From Massilia sp. ZL223 (GTDB lineage Bacteria > Pseudomonadota > Gammaproteobacteria > Burkholderiales > Burkholderiaceae_D): a DNA stretch of 64,000 nucleotides. A model generated the notes under the pieces. That model was given only the letters and a program-made list of their open reading frames with translations, searched no databases and was not told the DNA's origin. Where the stretch lies: positions 1 through 64,000 of the forward strand of contig NZ_JAGPWD010000005.1 of the NCBI RefSeq assembly GCF_018119395.1, given 5' to 3'. Positions 38,070 to 49,093 of this stretch are shown in pieces; the first letter of the stretch is position 1; the number at the start of each line of letters is the position of its first letter. The position numbers were made by a program, and so were the translations under genes.

Positions 38070-40412
38070 ATGGTTGAAATTGAATTAGACGGCAAGAAAG
38101 TCGAAGTCGCACCAGGTTCCATGGTGATGGACGCCGCAAACAAACTCGGGACCTATATCCCGCACTTCTGCTATCACAAGAAATTGTCGATCGCAGCGAA
38201 CTGCCGCATGTGCCTGGTCGAAGTGGAGAAGGCGCCGAAGCCGATGCCTGCCTGCGCGACCCCGGTCTCGCCGGGCATGATCGTGCGCACCCACAGCGAC
38301 AAGGCCGTGCAGGCCCAGAAGTCGGTGATGGAGTTCCTCCTCATTAACCACCCGCTGGATTGCCCGATCTGCGACCAGGGCGGCGAATGCCAGCTGCAGG
38401 ACCTGGCCGTCGGCTACGGCAAGAGCGGCTCGCGCTACGAAGAAGAGAAGCGCGTGGTGGCCCCGAAAGAGGCCGGCCCGCTGATCTCGATGGAAGAGAT
38501 GTCGCGCTGCATCCAGTGCACCCGTTGCGTGCGCTTCGGCCAGGAAGTGGCCGGCGTGATGGAATTCGGCATGGTCGGCCGCGGCGAGCACTCGGAGATC
38601 ACCACCTTCGTCGGCAAGACCGTCGACTCGGAAGTGTCGGGCAACATGATCGACCTGTGCCCGGTCGGCGCGCTGACCAGCAAGCCGTTCCGCTACACCG
38701 CGCGTCCGTGGGAACTGCAGCGCCGCCGTTCGGTGTCGCCGCACGATTCGCTGGGCACCAACCTGATCGTCCAGGTCAAGGGCGGCAAGGTCATGCGCGT
38801 GCTGCCGCTGGAAAACGAAGCCATCAACGAATGCTGGATCTCGGACAAGGACCGCTTCTCGTACGAGGCGCTGGACAATGCCGACCGCCTGGTCAACCCG
38901 ATGATCAAGCAGGGCGGCGTGTGGCAGGAAACCGACTGGCAGACCGCGCTGGAATACGTGGCCCACGGCCTGCGTAACATCCGCCACGAGCATGGCGCCG
39001 ACAGCATCGCCGCCGTCGCCACCGCCAGCTCGACCCTGGAAGAACTTTACCTGCTGAACAAGGCCGTGCGCGGCATCGGTTCGGACAACATCGACTTCCG
39101 CCTGCGCCAGAGCGACTTCGGCCTCACCGGCCAGGTCACCCCGTGGCTGGGCATGCCGATCGCCGCACTGAGCAAGCTCAAGCGCGCGCTGGTCATCGGT
39201 TCGAACCTGCGCAAGGACCACCCGCTGGTCGCCACCCGCCTGCGCGCCGCCACCAAGGCCGGCGCCAAGCTGTCGCTGGTGGGCGCGTCGAACGACGACC
39301 TGCTCATGCCGATCGCGAACAAGCTGATCGCCGCGCCGACCGACTGGCTGGCAGCGCTGTCCGAAGTGGTCGTGGCTGTCGCCGCCGCCAAGGGCGTCGC
39401 TGCGCCGGCTGGCTTCGACGGCATCGAAGCCGGCAACGCCGCCAAGGGCATCGCCGCTTCGCTGGTCGTCGCTGGCGACGTGGAACTGCCGGGCGCCATC
39501 CTGCTGGGCAATGCCGCAGGCAACCACCCGCAAGCTTCCAAGATCCACGCCGCCGCGCAGTGGATCGCCGAAGCAACGGGATGCACCTTCGGCTACCTGG
39601 TCGAAGGCGCCAACACCGTGGGCGGCTACCTGGTAGGCGCCACCTCGGGCAAGAACGAAGCCGTGTTCGCTTCGCCGAAGAAGGCCTATGTGCTGCTGAA
39701 CGCCGAGCCGGAACTGGATGCGGCCAACCCGCAGCAGGCCCTGGCCGCGCTGCAGGGCGCCGAGATGGTCGTGGCGATGTCGCCGTTCAAGCACGGCATG
39801 GACTACGCCGACGTGCTGCTGCCGGTCTCGCCGTTCACCGAGACCGCCGGTACTTTTGTGAACTGCGAAGGCCGCGCACAGAGCTTCAACGGCACCGTGC
39901 GTCCGCTGGGCGAGACCCGTCCGGCCTGGAAAGTGCTGCGCGTGCTGGGCAACCTGCTGGGCCTGTCGGGCTTCGACTACGAGACTTCGGAATCGATCCG
40001 CGACGAAGCGCTGGGCAAGGGCAACACCGACCTGTCCGCCAAGCTGAGCAACGCCGCCAAGCTGGCGCCGGAAGCAGGCAAGTACGCTAGCGCCGGCCAG
40101 CTCGAGCGCGTCACCGACGTGCCGGTCTACTTCACCGACGCGCTGGCGCGCCGTTCGGAGCCGCTGCAGCGCACCGTAGCCTCGAACGCGCCGCTGGTCT
40201 CGCTGTCGAAAGCCGTCGCCGAACAGCTCGGCGTGAAGGCGGGCGACACCGTCAAGGTGACCCAGGGTTCCGGCAGCGCGGTCCTGGTGGCCGACGTGGA
40301 TGCGGGCCTGCCGTCGAACGCCGTGCGCGTCGCCGCCGGCCATCGCGCGGTCGCGACCCTCGGCGCCATGTTTGGCGAAATCAAAGTTGAAAAAGCAGGG
40401 GAGGGCAAGTAA
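38070..40412 (+). CDS. nuoG: NADH-quinone oxidoreductase subunit G
   Basis: 780 aa. N-terminal [2Fe-2S] domain ([19 protein letters not shown]), [4Fe-4S] N5 motif [14 protein letters not shown], then N4 ligands in [13 protein letters not shown] and [11 protein letters not shown]. The rest is a molybdopterin-oxidoreductase-like domain without cofactor, as in all NuoG. Its last base overlaps the nuoH start (TAATG). Confidence 0.96.
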   Translation: MVEIELDGKKVEVAPGSMVMDAANKLGTYIPHFCYHKKLSIAANCRMCLVEVEKAPKPMPACATPVSPGMIVRTHSDKAVQAQKSVMEFLLINHPLDCPICDQGGECQLQDLAVGYGKSGSRYEEEKRVVAPKEAGPLISMEEMSRCIQCTRCVRFGQEVAGVMEFGMVGRGEHSEITTFVGKTVDSEVSGNMIDLCPVGALTSKPFRYTARPWELQRRRSVSPHDSLGTNLIVQVKGGKVMRVLPLENEAINECWISDKDRFSYEALDNADRLVNPMIKQGGVWQETDWQTALEYVAHGLRNIRHEHGADSIAAVATASSTLEELYLLNKAVRGIGSDNIDFRLRQSDFGLTGQVTPWLGMPIAALSKLKRALVIGSNLRKDHPLVATRLRAATKAGAKLSLVGASNDDLLMPIANKLIAAPTDWLAALSEVVVAVAAAKGVAAPAGFDGIEAGNAAKGIAASLVVAGDVELPGAILLGNAAGNHPQASKIHAAAQWIAEATGCTFGYLVEGANTVGGYLVGATSGKNEAVFASPKKAYVLLNAEPELDAANPQQALAALQGAEMVVAMSPFKHGMDYADVLLPVSPFTETAGTFVNCEGRAQSFNGTVRPLGETRPAWKVLRVLGNLLGLSGFDYETSESIRDEALGKGNTDLSAKLSNAAKLAPEAGKYASAGQLERVTDVPVYFTDALARRSEPLQRTVASNAPLVSLSKAVAEQLGVKAGDTVKVTQGSGSAVLVADVDAGLPSNAVRVAAGHRAVATLGAMFGEIKVEKAGEGK

Positions 40413-41494
40413 TGGCAACGCCCGGTTATATCGATAGTTTCTATGAATTCGGCGCCGCCAGCCCGATCGCGCCGGTCTGGCCGCTGATCTGGACCGTCCT
40501 GAAAATCGTGGTGGTCCTGCTGCCGCTGATGGGCCTGGTCGCCTACCTGACCCTGTGGGAGCGCAAGCTGATCGGCTGGATCCAGATCCGCGTGGGCCCG
40601 AACCGCGTGGGTCCGGGCGGCCTGCTGCAGCCGATCGCCGACGCGCTCAAGCTGCTGCTCAAGGAAATCGTCATCCCGACGAAAGCCACCCGCAGCCTGT
40701 TCGTGATCGGCCCGATCATGACCATCATGCCGGCCCTGGCCGCCTGGTCGGTCGTGCCTTTCGGCCCGCAAGCGGCGCTGGCGAACGTCAACGCCGGCCT
40801 GCTCCTGCTGCTGGCGATTACTTCGATGGAAGTCTACGGCATCATCATCGCCGGCTGGGCCTCGAACTCGAAGTACTCGTTCATGGGCGCGATGCGCGCC
40901 TCGGCCCAGATGATCTCCTACGAAATCCCGATGGGCTTCGTGATGGTCGTGGTGCTGATGGTCTCGGGCAGCCTGAACTTCTCGGACATCGTGGCAGGGC
41001 AGGGCGTCGGTACCTTCGCGTCCATGGGCCTGACCTTCCTGTCGTGGAACTGGCTGCCGCTGCTGCCGCTGTTCATCATCTACTTCGTCTCCGGCCTGGC
41101 CGAGTGCAACCGCCACCCGTTCGACGTGGTGGAAGGCGAATCGGAGATCGTCGCCGGCCACATGGTGGAATATTCGGGCATGTCCTACGCGATGTTCATG
41201 CTGGCGGAATACGCCAACATGATCCTGATCGCGACCCTGGCATCGATCATGTTCCTGGGCGGCTGGCAAGCACCGTTCGGCTTCCTGGAATTCGGCCCGG
41301 TCGGCGGCTTCTTCTGGCTGTTCGCGAAGATGTTCCTGCTGGTCTCGATGATGATCTGGGTCCGCGGCACCTTCCCGCGTTACCGCTATGACCAGATCAT
41401 GCGCCTGGGCTGGAAAGTCTTCATTCCGCTGACCCTGATCTGGCTCGTCCTGGTGGCTGCCGTGATGCAGTCCCCGTGGAACATTTGGAAGTAA
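40412..41494 (+). CDS. nuoH: NADH-quinone oxidoreductase subunit H
   Basis: 360 aa, about eight TM helices, ND1 homologue that joins the membrane and peripheral arms and forms the quinone channel. Signatures [20 protein letters not shown] and [20 protein letters not shown] contain the conserved acidic/Arg residues. Confidence 0.97.
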   Translation: MATPGYIDSFYEFGAASPIAPVWPLIWTVLKIVVVLLPLMGLVAYLTLWERKLIGWIQIRVGPNRVGPGGLLQPIADALKLLLKEIVIPTKATRSLFVIGPIMTIMPALAAWSVVPFGPQAALANVNAGLLLLLAITSMEVYGIIIAGWASNSKYSFMGAMRASAQMISYEIPMGFVMVVVLMVSGSLNFSDIVAGQGVGTFASMGLTFLSWNWLPLLPLFIIYFVSGLAECNRHPFDVVEGESEIVAGHMVEYSGMSYAMFMLAEYANMILIATLASIMFLGGWQAPFGFLEFGPVGGFFWLFAKMFLLVSMMIWVRGTFPRYRYDQIMRLGWKVFIPLTLIWLVLVAAVMQSPWNIWK

Positions 41495-41509
41495 GGAAGC
41501 AGAAATCAA

Positions 41510-41998
41510 ATGAATCGAGTTAAAGAAATCCTCGGCAGCCTGATGCTGTCCGAACTCTTCAAGGGCCTGGCCCTGACCGGCAAGTATGCGCTGTCGCGCA
41601 AGATCACGGTCCAGTACCCGGAAGAGAAGACCCCGATGTCGAACCGCTTCCGCGGCCTGCACGCGCTGCGCCGCTATCCCAACGGGGAAGAGCGCTGCAT
41701 CGCCTGCAAACTGTGCGAGGCGGTCTGCCCGGCCATGGCCATCACGATCGAGTCGGCGCAGCGCGAAGACGGCACCCGCCGCACCACGCGCTACGACATC
41801 GACCTGACCAAGTGCATCTTCTGCGGCTTCTGCGAAGAGTCCTGCCCGGTCGATTCGATCGTCGAGACCCACGTGCTGGAGTACCACGGCGAAAAGCGCG
41901 GCGATCTCTACTACACCAAAGAGATGCTGCTGGCCGTCGGCGACCGCTACGAAGCCGACATCGCCGCCGCCCGCCAGGCGGACGCGAAATACCGATAA
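41510..41998 (+). CDS. nuoI: NADH-quinone oxidoreductase subunit I
   Basis: 162 aa. Two ferredoxin-type CxxCxxCxxxCP motifs, [12 protein letters not shown] (about 64-75) and [12 protein letters not shown] (about 103-114), binding clusters N6a and N6b. The N-terminal helix anchors it to NuoH. Confidence 0.97.
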   Translation: MNRVKEILGSLMLSELFKGLALTGKYALSRKITVQYPEEKTPMSNRFRGLHALRRYPNGEERCIACKLCEAVCPAMAITIESAQREDGTRRTTRYDIDLTKCIFCGFCEESCPVDSIVETHVLEYHGEKRGDLYYTKEMLLAVGDRYEADIAAARQADAKYR

Positions 41999-42016
41999 GA
42001 AGAGGCTGTCAAAGTC

Positions 42017-42685
42017 ATGGAATTTACAACTGCTTTGTTCTACGTGTTCGCGGCCGTGATGGTGGTGGCCAGCGTGCGCGTCATCACCGCCAAGAACCCG
42101 GTCCACGCCGCGCTGTTCCTGGTGCTCGCCTTCTTCAACGCGGCCGGCATCTGGCTGCTGCTGAAGGCCGAGTTCCTCGCCATCGTGCTGGTGCTGGTCT
42201 ATGTCGGCGCCGTCATGGTGCTGTTCCTGTTCGTCGTCATGATGCTCGACATTAATATCGACCGCATGCGCGAAGGCATCTGGGGCCACCTGCCGCTGGC
42301 GGCCAGCATCGGCGCACTGATCGTGCTCGAAATGGGCGCCGTCCTGTACCGTTCGTTCAGCCAGTTCGAGCAGTCCGCTGCCGCTGCCGGCGCCAACATC
42401 GGCGGCACCAAGGAGCTGGGCCTCTTGATCTACACCAAGTACATCTACGGCTTCGAAATCGCCGCCGTGGTGCTGCTGGTGGCGATCATCGCCGCCGTCG
42501 CCCTGACCCTGCGCAAGCGCAAGGACACCAAAGCAATCGACCCGGGCCTCGCGGTTCGCGTCAAGCGTAACGACCGCCTGCGCATCGTCAAGGTGGAAGC
42601 GGTCAACCAGCGCGCCATCGATGCTGCCAATGCTGAAAAAGCAGCCGCAGCCGCTGCCGCCGCCGCACCGAAGGAGGCACAATGA
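42017..42685 (+). CDS. nuoJ: NADH-quinone oxidoreductase subunit J
   Basis: 222 aa, ND6 homologue with five TM helices; [19 protein letters not shown] and [19 protein letters not shown] are typical. The C-terminal tail of about 50 residues is charged and ends in a long Ala run, an extension common in Burkholderiales. Stop overlaps nuoK (ATGA). Confidence 0.95.
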   Translation: MEFTTALFYVFAAVMVVASVRVITAKNPVHAALFLVLAFFNAAGIWLLLKAEFLAIVLVLVYVGAVMVLFLFVVMMLDINIDRMREGIWGHLPLAASIGALIVLEMGAVLYRSFSQFEQSAAAAGANIGGTKELGLLIYTKYIYGFEIAAVVLLVAIIAAVALTLRKRKDTKAIDPGLAVRVKRNDRLRIVKVEAVNQRAIDAANAEKAAAAAAAAAPKEAQ

Positions 42686-42990
42686 CTTTGTCGCTCGCAC
42701 ACTACCTGGTCCTGGGCGCGATCCTGTTCGCGATCTCGGTGATCGGCATCTTCCTGAACCGGAAGAACATCATCATCCTGCTGATGGCCATCGAACTGAT
42801 GCTGCTGGCGGTGAACCTGAACTTCGTCGCGTTCTCGCACTACCTGGGCGACGCGGCGGGGCAGATCTTCGTGTTCTTCATCCTGACCGTCGCGGCCGCC
42901 GAATCGGCAATCGGCCTGGCGATCCTGGTGGTCCTGTTCCGTAACCTGGACACGATCAACGTGGAAGACCTCGACAGCCTGAAGGGCTGA
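42682..42990 (+). CDS. nuoK: NADH-quinone oxidoreductase subunit K
   Basis: 102 aa, ND4L homologue, three TM helices. The membrane glutamates of the proton path are in [14 protein letters not shown] and [15 protein letters not shown]. Overlaps nuoJ by 4 bp. Confidence 0.96.
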   Translation: MTLSLAHYLVLGAILFAISVIGIFLNRKNIIILLMAIELMLLAVNLNFVAFSHYLGDAAGQIFVFFILTVAAAESAIGLAILVVLFRNLDTINVEDLDSLKG

Positions 42991-43026
42991 TGTCGGCTTG
43001 GTAAACAATAACGAATAAGGTTCAAC

Positions 43027-45090
43027 ATGGCGGGGCAAATTCTCAACCCTAATCTTTTACTGGCGGTGCCCCTGGCGCCGCTCGCAGGCTCGGCGATCGC
43101 CGGCCTGCTCGGCACCAAGTTCTTTGGCAATGTCGTCGGCCGCAAGGTGTCGCATACCGCGACCATCCTGGGCGTGCTGATCGCGCTGATCATCTCGGTC
43201 CAGACCCTGATGGCGGTGCTCGACGGCGCCAGCTTCAACGGCGACATCTACACCTGGATGACGGTCGGCACCCTCAAGATGGCGGTCGGCTTCCAGATCG
43301 ATACGCTGTCGGCGATGATGATGTGCGTGGTGACCTCGGTGTCGCTGATGGTCCACATCTACACGATCGGCTACATGGCCGAGGACGAAGGCTACAACCG
43401 CTTCTTCTCGTACATCTCGCTGTTCACCTTCTCGATGCTGATGCTGGTCATGTCCAACAACTTCCTGCAGCTGTTCTTCGGCTGGGAAGCGGTGGGCCTG
43501 GTCTCGTACCTCCTGATCGGCTTCTGGTATACCCGCCCGACCGCGATCTTCGCGAACATGAAGGCCTTCCTGGTCAACCGCGTGGGTGACTTCGGCTTCA
43601 TCCTGGGCATCGGCCTGCTGCTGGCAGCCTCGGGCACCATGCAGTACAACGAAGTGTTCGCGCAAGCCGACAAGCTGGCCGGCATGACCGTGCCCGGCCT
43701 GGGCTGGCCGCTGCTGACCGCCGCCTGCATCTGCCTGTTCATCGGCGCGATGGGTAAATCCGCGCAGTTCCCGCTGCACGTCTGGCTGCCGGACTCGATG
43801 GAAGGCCCGACCCCGATCTCGGCGCTGATCCACGCCGCGACCATGGTTACCGCCGGCATCTTCATGGTCTCGCGCATGTCGCCGCTGTTCGAGCTGTCGG
43901 ATACCGCACTGTCCTTCGTGATCGTGATCGGCGCCATCACCGCGCTGTTCATGGGCTTCCTGGGCATCATCCAGAACGACATCAAGCGCGTCGTCGCTTA
44001 CTCGACCCTGTCGCAGCTGGGCTACATGACCGTCGCGCTGGGCGCCTCGGCCTACTCGGTGGCCGTGTTCCACCTGATGACCCACGCCTTCTTCAAGGCG
44101 CTGCTGTTCCTCGGCGCGGGTTCGGTCATCATCGGCATGCACCACGACCAGGACATGCGCAACATGGGCGGCCTGCGCAAGTACATGCCGATCACCTGGA
44201 TCACCTCGCTGCTCGGCTCGCTGGCCCTGATCGGCACCCCGTTCTTCGCCGGTTTCTACTCGAAGGACTCGATCATCGAAGCAGTGCACGCTTCCAATAT
44301 CCCCGGCGCAGGCTTTGCGTACTTCGCGGTGCTGGCCGGCGTGTTCGTGACCGCCTTCTACTCCTTCCGCATGTACTTCATGGTGTTCCATGGCGAATCG
44401 CGCTGGAACAACCCGCAGCCGCATAGCGAAGGCCACGATTCGGACGCGCACCACGAAGAAGACGAACACGGTGACGACCACCACCACCACGGCCTGCAGC
44501 CGGGCGACAAGCCGCACGAGTCGCCTTGGGTCGTGACCCTGCCGCTGGTCCTGCTGGCGATCCCGTCGGTCATCATCGGCTACATCGCGATCGGCCCGAT
44601 GCTGCACGGCGACTTCTTCAACAATGTGATCTTCGTCGGCGAGAACCACGGCGCGATGGAAGCCCTGCGCGAAGAATTCCACGGCGCCGCCGCCATGGCG
44701 ATCCACGGCCTGCAGACCGCACCGTTCTGGCTCGCCCTGGCCGGCGTGGCACTGGCTTACTACTGCTACATGGTCAACCCGCGCGTGCCGGCCTGGTTCT
44801 ACGCCAAGTTCAAGCCGCTGCACACCCTGCTGGACAACAAGTACTACATGGACAAGTTCAACCAGTTCGTGTTCGCCGGCGGCGCGCGCGCCGTGGGCGG
44901 CGGCCTGTGGAAAGTGGGCGACCGCGGCCTGATCGACGGCCTGATGGTCAACGGCAGCGCCAAGCTGGTGGGCTGGTTCTCGGGCATCACCCGTGTGGCC
45001 CAGACCGGCTACCTCTACCACTACGCGTTCGTGATGATCGCCGGCGTGCTGGGGGCCCTGCTGTACTTCTTCCCGTTCTGGCGCGGTTAA
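43027..45090 (+). CDS. nuoL: NADH-quinone oxidoreductase subunit L
   Basis: 687 aa, antiporter-like ND5 homologue with a long lateral helix. LQLFFGWEAVGLVSYLLIGFW carries the key Glu and KSAQFPLHVWLPDSMEGPTP the key Lys. Between residues about 459 and 495 (nt 44401-44515) lies a hydrophilic loop packed with His and acidic residues, ending in DDHHHHG, longer than in E. coli NuoL. The loop probably faces the cytoplasm or lies at the membrane surface. Confidence 0.96.
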   Translation: MAGQILNPNLLLAVPLAPLAGSAIAGLLGTKFFGNVVGRKVSHTATILGVLIALIISVQTLMAVLDGASFNGDIYTWMTVGTLKMAVGFQIDTLSAMMMCVVTSVSLMVHIYTIGYMAEDEGYNRFFSYISLFTFSMLMLVMSNNFLQLFFGWEAVGLVSYLLIGFWYTRPTAIFANMKAFLVNRVGDFGFILGIGLLLAASGTMQYNEVFAQADKLAGMTVPGLGWPLLTAACICLFIGAMGKSAQFPLHVWLPDSMEGPTPISALIHAATMVTAGIFMVSRMSPLFELSDTALSFVIVIGAITALFMGFLGIIQNDIKRVVAYSTLSQLGYMTVALGASAYSVAVFHLMTHAFFKALLFLGAGSVIIGMHHDQDMRNMGGLRKYMPITWITSLLGSLALIGTPFFAGFYSKDSIIEAVHASNIPGAGFAYFAVLAGVFVTAFYSFRMYFMVFHGESRWNNPQPHSEGHDSDAHHEEDEHGDDHHHHGLQPGDKPHESPWVVTLPLVLLAIPSVIIGYIAIGPMLHGDFFNNVIFVGENHGAMEALREEFHGAAAMAIHGLQTAPFWLALAGVALAYYCYMVNPRVPAWFYAKFKPLHTLLDNKYYMDKFNQFVFAGGARAVGGGLWKVGDRGLIDGLMVNGSAKLVGWFSGITRVAQTGYLYHYAFVMIAGVLGALLYFFPFWRG

Positions 45091-45111
45091 TCAGAGGCAG
45101 AGAAAACAAAA

Positions 45112-46611
45112 ATGATGCAGTCAACGATTTCTACATTTCCACCTTACCTGAGCCTCGCGATCTGGCTTCCGGTGCTGTTCGGCCTGATCGTGCTGGCCGT
45201 CGGCCGCGACAAGAATGCCGGCCTGACCCGCATGCTGTCGCTGGTCGGCGCCGTGGTCAGCTTCCTGCCGACCCTGCCGCTGATCGCGAACTTCGACAAT
45301 GCCGCCCACGGCATGCAGTTCTATGAGTCCGCATCCTGGATCGAACGCTTCAACGTGTTCTACAAGCTGGGCGTGGACGGCCTGTCGCTGTGGTTCGTGC
45401 CGCTGACCGCCTTCATCACCATCATCGTGGTGCTGGCGGCGTGGCAGGTGATCGAGGAGCGCGTGGCCCAGTACATGGGTTCCTTCCTGGTCCTGTCGGG
45501 CCTGATGATCGGCGTGTTCTGCGCCATGGACGGCCTGCTGTTCTACTTCTTCTTCGAAGCCACCCTGATCCCGATGTACATCATCATCGGCGTGTTCGGC
45601 GGCCCGAACCGTGTGTATGCGGCATTCAAGTTCTTCCTGTACACCTTCTTCGGCTCGCTGCTGACCCTGGTCGCGATCGTCTACCTGTACAACATGTCGG
45701 GTTCCTTCGACATCCTGGAATGGCACCGCCTGCCGCTGACGATGAAGGAGCAGGTCCTGATCTTCATCGCCTTCTTCATGGCCTTCGCCGTGAAGGTCCC
45801 GATGTGGCCGGTGCACACCTGGCTGCCGGACGCCCACGTGGAAGCGCCGACCGGCGGTTCCGTGGTGCTGGCCGCGATCATGCTGAAGCTGGGCGCCTAC
45901 GGTTTCCTGCGCTTCTCGCTGCCGATCACCCCGGACGCCTCGCACTACCTGGCCCCGGTCGTCATCGTGCTGTCCCTGATCGCCGTGATCTACATCGGCC
46001 TGGTGGCCCTGGTCCAGAAGGACATGAAGAAACTGGTCGCTTACTCGTCGATCGCCCACATGGGCTTCGTCACCCTGGGCTTCTTCATGTTCAACGACCT
46101 GGGCGTGCAGGGCGGCCTGATGCAGTCGATCTCGCACGGCTTCGTGTCGGGCGCGATGTTCCTCTGCATCGGCGTGCTCTACGACCGCGTCCACTCGCGT
46201 GAAATCGCCGACTACGGCGGCGTGGTCAACACCATGCCGAAGTTCGCGGCCTTCGCCGTGCTGTTCTCGATGGCCAACGCCGGCCTGCCTGCCACCTCGG
46301 GCTTCATCGGCGAATTCATGGTCATCCTGGGCGCCGTCGAATTCAACTTCTGGACCGGCCTGCTGGCTGGCACCGCCCTGATCCTGGGCGCCGCCTACTC
46401 GCTGTGGATGGTCAAGCGCGTCGTGTTCGGTGCCATCGTGCACAAGCACGTGGCCGAGCTGACCGACCTGAACGGCCGCGAGTTCGCCATCCTGGGCGTC
46501 CTGGCCATCGCCACCCTGTGGATGGGCCTGTACCCGGCGCCGATCGCCGAAACCCTGCAGACTTCGGTCGCGGACCTGCTGCAGCACGTTGCAGTCAGCA
46601 AGCTGCCCTAA
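45112..46611 (+). CDS. nuoM: NADH-quinone oxidoreductase subunit M
   Basis: 499 aa, ND4 homologue, about 14 TM helices. FYFFFEATLIPMYIIIGVFG holds the channel Glu and KVPMWPVHTWLPDAHVEAPT the Lys. Proton-pumping subunit of complex I, 21 bp after nuoL. Confidence 0.97.
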   Translation: MMQSTISTFPPYLSLAIWLPVLFGLIVLAVGRDKNAGLTRMLSLVGAVVSFLPTLPLIANFDNAAHGMQFYESASWIERFNVFYKLGVDGLSLWFVPLTAFITIIVVLAAWQVIEERVAQYMGSFLVLSGLMIGVFCAMDGLLFYFFFEATLIPMYIIIGVFGGPNRVYAAFKFFLYTFFGSLLTLVAIVYLYNMSGSFDILEWHRLPLTMKEQVLIFIAFFMAFAVKVPMWPVHTWLPDAHVEAPTGGSVVLAAIMLKLGAYGFLRFSLPITPDASHYLAPVVIVLSLIAVIYIGLVALVQKDMKKLVAYSSIAHMGFVTLGFFMFNDLGVQGGLMQSISHGFVSGAMFLCIGVLYDRVHSREIADYGGVVNTMPKFAAFAVLFSMANAGLPATSGFIGEFMVILGAVEFNFWTGLLAGTALILGAAYSLWMVKRVVFGAIVHKHVAELTDLNGREFAILGVLAIATLWMGLYPAPIAETLQTSVADLLQHVAVSKLP

Positions 46612-46618
46612 TTAAGCC

Positions 46619-48136
46619 ATGAACGAAATGACTACGACTATGCAAGCGGCGACCGACGTCAACCTGGCGCCGGTCTATGCTGAAATCTTCCTGCTGATCG
46701 CGGCTTCCGCGATCCTGCTGATCGACATGTTCCTGAAGGAGGGCAAGCGCACCCTGACCTACGCGCTGACCCTCCTGACCATCGCCGGCTGCGGCGTGCT
46801 GACCATGGCCGACTTCAACACCGGCGCGACCGTGTACACCTTCAATGGCATGTACGTGGCCGACCCGATGTCGAACCTGCTCAAGCTGTTCACCTACCTG
46901 GCCACCGCCATGACCCTGGTGTATTCGCGCCAGTACGCGGGCGACCGCAGCATGATGTCGGGTAACCTGGGCGGCGAGTTCTATGTGCTCGCGCTGTTCT
47001 CGATGCTGGGCCAGATGATCATGATCTCGGGTAACAGCATGCTGTCGCTCTACCTGGGCCTGGAACTGATGTCGCTGTCGCTGTACGCCCTCGTGGCCCT
47101 GCGCCGCGACCACGCCGTCTCGACCGAAGCCGCGATGAAGTACTTCATCCTGGGCGCGCTGGCCTCGGGCTTCCTGCTGTACGGCATCTCGATGATCTAT
47201 GGCGCCACCGGTTCGCTGGACATCACCACCATCGGCCAGGTGACTGCCGACGCCGAAGCGGGCAACCGCACCATCCTGGTGTTCGGCCTGGTGTTCCTGG
47301 TGGCCGGCCTGGCCTTCAAGCTGGGCGTGGTGCCTTTCCACATGTGGGTGCCGGACGTCTACCAGGGCTCGCCGACCGCCGTGACCCTGCTGCTGGGCGG
47401 CGCACCGAAGCTGGCGACCTTCGCCATGGTGATCCGCGTGCTGGTGGAAGCACTGCCGTCGGTCGCCTTCGACTGGCAGCAGATGCTGATGGTCCTGGCC
47501 GTGCTGTCGCTGGCCTTCGGTAACATCACCGCGATCGCGCAGACCAACATCAAGCGCATGCTGGCTTACTCGACCATCGCGCAGATGGGCTTCGTCCTGC
47601 TCGCCATGGTGGTGGGCGTGGTCGACGGCAATACCGAGAACGCCGCCGGCGCCTACAGCGCCGCGATGTACTACGCCATCACCTACGTGCTGACCACGGT
47701 CGGCAGCTTCGGCCTGATCATGATGCTGGCGCGCGCCGGCCACGAAGCCGAGCACATCGTCGACTTCAAGGGCCTGGGCAAGCGCAGCCCGTGGTTCGCG
47801 ATCGTCATGACCATCATGATGTTCTCGCTGGCAGGCGTGCCGCCGATGGTGGGCTTCATGGCCAAGTGGGCCGTGCTGCAAGCCGTCGCCAACGCCGGTA
47901 TGGTGTGGCTGGCCGTCGTGGCGGTGATGTTCTCGCTGATCGGCGCCTACTACTACCTGCGCATCGTCAAGACCATCTGGTTCGACGACGCGGTGGACAC
48001 CAACGCGATCCACACCCCGGCCGACATGCGCGCCGTGATGTCGCTCAACGGCATCGCCGTCGTGGTGCTGGGTATCGTTCCGGGCTGGCTGCTGGCGGTG
48101 TGCTACACCACCATGCAGGCGACCCTCGCAAAATAA
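46619..48136 (+). CDS. nuoN: NADH-quinone oxidoreductase subunit N
   Basis: 505 aa, ND2 homologue, about 14 TM helices. SLYLGLELMSLSLYALVALRR and KLGVVPFHMWVPDVYQGSPT are the antiporter-like signatures. Last recognised complex I subunit; 4 bp later the DUF2818 gene starts. Confidence 0.97.
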   Translation: MNEMTTTMQAATDVNLAPVYAEIFLLIAASAILLIDMFLKEGKRTLTYALTLLTIAGCGVLTMADFNTGATVYTFNGMYVADPMSNLLKLFTYLATAMTLVYSRQYAGDRSMMSGNLGGEFYVLALFSMLGQMIMISGNSMLSLYLGLELMSLSLYALVALRRDHAVSTEAAMKYFILGALASGFLLYGISMIYGATGSLDITTIGQVTADAEAGNRTILVFGLVFLVAGLAFKLGVVPFHMWVPDVYQGSPTAVTLLLGGAPKLATFAMVIRVLVEALPSVAFDWQQMLMVLAVLSLAFGNITAIAQTNIKRMLAYSTIAQMGFVLLAMVVGVVDGNTENAAGAYSAAMYYAITYVLTTVGSFGLIMMLARAGHEAEHIVDFKGLGKRSPWFAIVMTIMMFSLAGVPPMVGFMAKWAVLQAVANAGMVWLAVVAVMFSLIGAYYYLRIVKTIWFDDAVDTNAIHTPADMRAVMSLNGIAVVVLGIVPGWLLAVCYTTMQATLAK

Positions 48137-48140
48137 GCTG

Positions 48141-48476
48141 GTGGACGTTTCACTGGCAGTCTGGCTGGTGGTCGCCCTGTCCGTGGCGGCCGCCAACCTG
48201 CCTTTCCTCACCGAGCGCGTGTTCGGTTTCATTCCCCTGCCTCCCGGCGAGGGACCCACGCCCGGTGGCGAAGCGCGTGTCAAGCGCTTCCATGTGCGCC
48301 TCCTCGAGTTAATTGTTTTATACTTCCTTGTCGGCGCGGTAGCCCGGCTGCTGGAATCCCGGATCGGCGGCGCGTTCGCCCAGAACTGGGAGTTCTATGC
48401 GGTCACCGCCTGCCTGTTCCTCGTGCTGGCGTTTCCCGGTTTCGTGATTCGGTACCTGCGCAAGCGGCGTTCCTGA
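48141..48476 (+). CDS. DUF2818 family membrane protein
   Basis: 111 aa from a GTG 4 bp after nuoN. Three predicted TM helices: residues 5-22, about 53-70 and about 85-103. Proteins of this family are commonly found directly after nuoN in betaproteobacteria, which suggests a link to complex I assembly or stability. This is context only; no role is known to me. Confidence 0.85.
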   Translation: MDVSLAVWLVVALSVAAANLPFLTERVFGFIPLPPGEGPTPGGEARVKRFHVRLLELIVLYFLVGAVARLLESRIGGAFAQNWEFYAVTACLFLVLAFPGFVIRYLRKRRS

Positions 48477-48482
48477 TTTCCC

Positions 48483-48521
48483 GTTGGGGGATGCGCGGCC
48501 GAAGGTCCCTGTTCCCCCAAC
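48483..48521 (+). promoter_or_regulatory. Inverted repeat just before the Nudix gene's ribosome-binding site
   Basis: GTTGGGGG (48483-48490) and CCCCCAAC (48514-48521) are perfectly complementary across a 23-base loop; the right arm abuts CTGGAG, the Shine-Dalgarno for the start at 48532. It could act as a weak terminator of the nuo transcript or as a translational control structure. Confidence 0.4.
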
Positions 48522-48531
48522 TGGAGTCTGC

Positions 48532-49089
48532 ATGTCCGTGGAATTGAAAGAAACCCGCCTCGACGGCGGCGTCGTCTACGATGGTCCCTTCCTCAAGGTC
48601 GAACGCGACCGCATCCGTCTCCCCGACGGCTCGACCAGCCACCGCGAATTCATCCGCCACCCCGGCGCCGTGGTGATCCTGCCGCTGCTGCCCGACGGCC
48701 GCGTGCTGCTGGAGCGCCAGTTCCGCTATCCGAACGCCCAGGTCTTCATCGAGTTCCCGGCCGGGAAGATCGACCCGGGCGAAGACCACCTGGACTGCGC
48801 CAAGCGCGAGCTGGAAGAAGAGACCGGCTATACCGCGGCCAAATGGCGTTTCGTATGCACCATCCACAACGCCATCGCCTATTCGGACGAGCACCTGGAG
48901 CTGTTCCTGGCGGAAGAACTCACCGCCGGCGAGCAGAAGCTGGACGACGGCGAATTCCTCGAGACCTTCGCGGTCACCGTTCCCGAACTGCTGGGCATGG
49001 TCCAGCGCGGCGAGATCACCGACGTCAAGACCATCATCGGCGCCTTCTGGCTGGAAAAGATCCTCTCGGGCAGCTGGACGCCCGCCTGA
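48532..49089 (+). CDS. Nudix hydrolase, ADP-ribose pyrophosphatase type
   Basis: 185 aa, start MSVELKE with CTGGAG 5 bp upstream. Complete Nudix box: G-x5-E-x7-RELEEETGY (about residues 77-99), preceded by VFIEFPAGKIDPGE, typical of the ADPRase (NudF-like) branch. Likely hydrolyses ADP-ribose or related dinucleotides in the cytosol. Its stop overlaps ATG codons near the next start. Confidence 0.9.
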   Translation: MSVELKETRLDGGVVYDGPFLKVERDRIRLPDGSTSHREFIRHPGAVVILPLLPDGRVLLERQFRYPNAQVFIEFPAGKIDPGEDHLDCAKRELEEETGYTAAKWRFVCTIHNAIAYSDEHLELFLAEELTAGEQKLDDGEFLETFAVTVPELLGMVQRGEITDVKTIIGAFWLEKILSGSWTPA

Positions 49090-49093
49090 TGCG

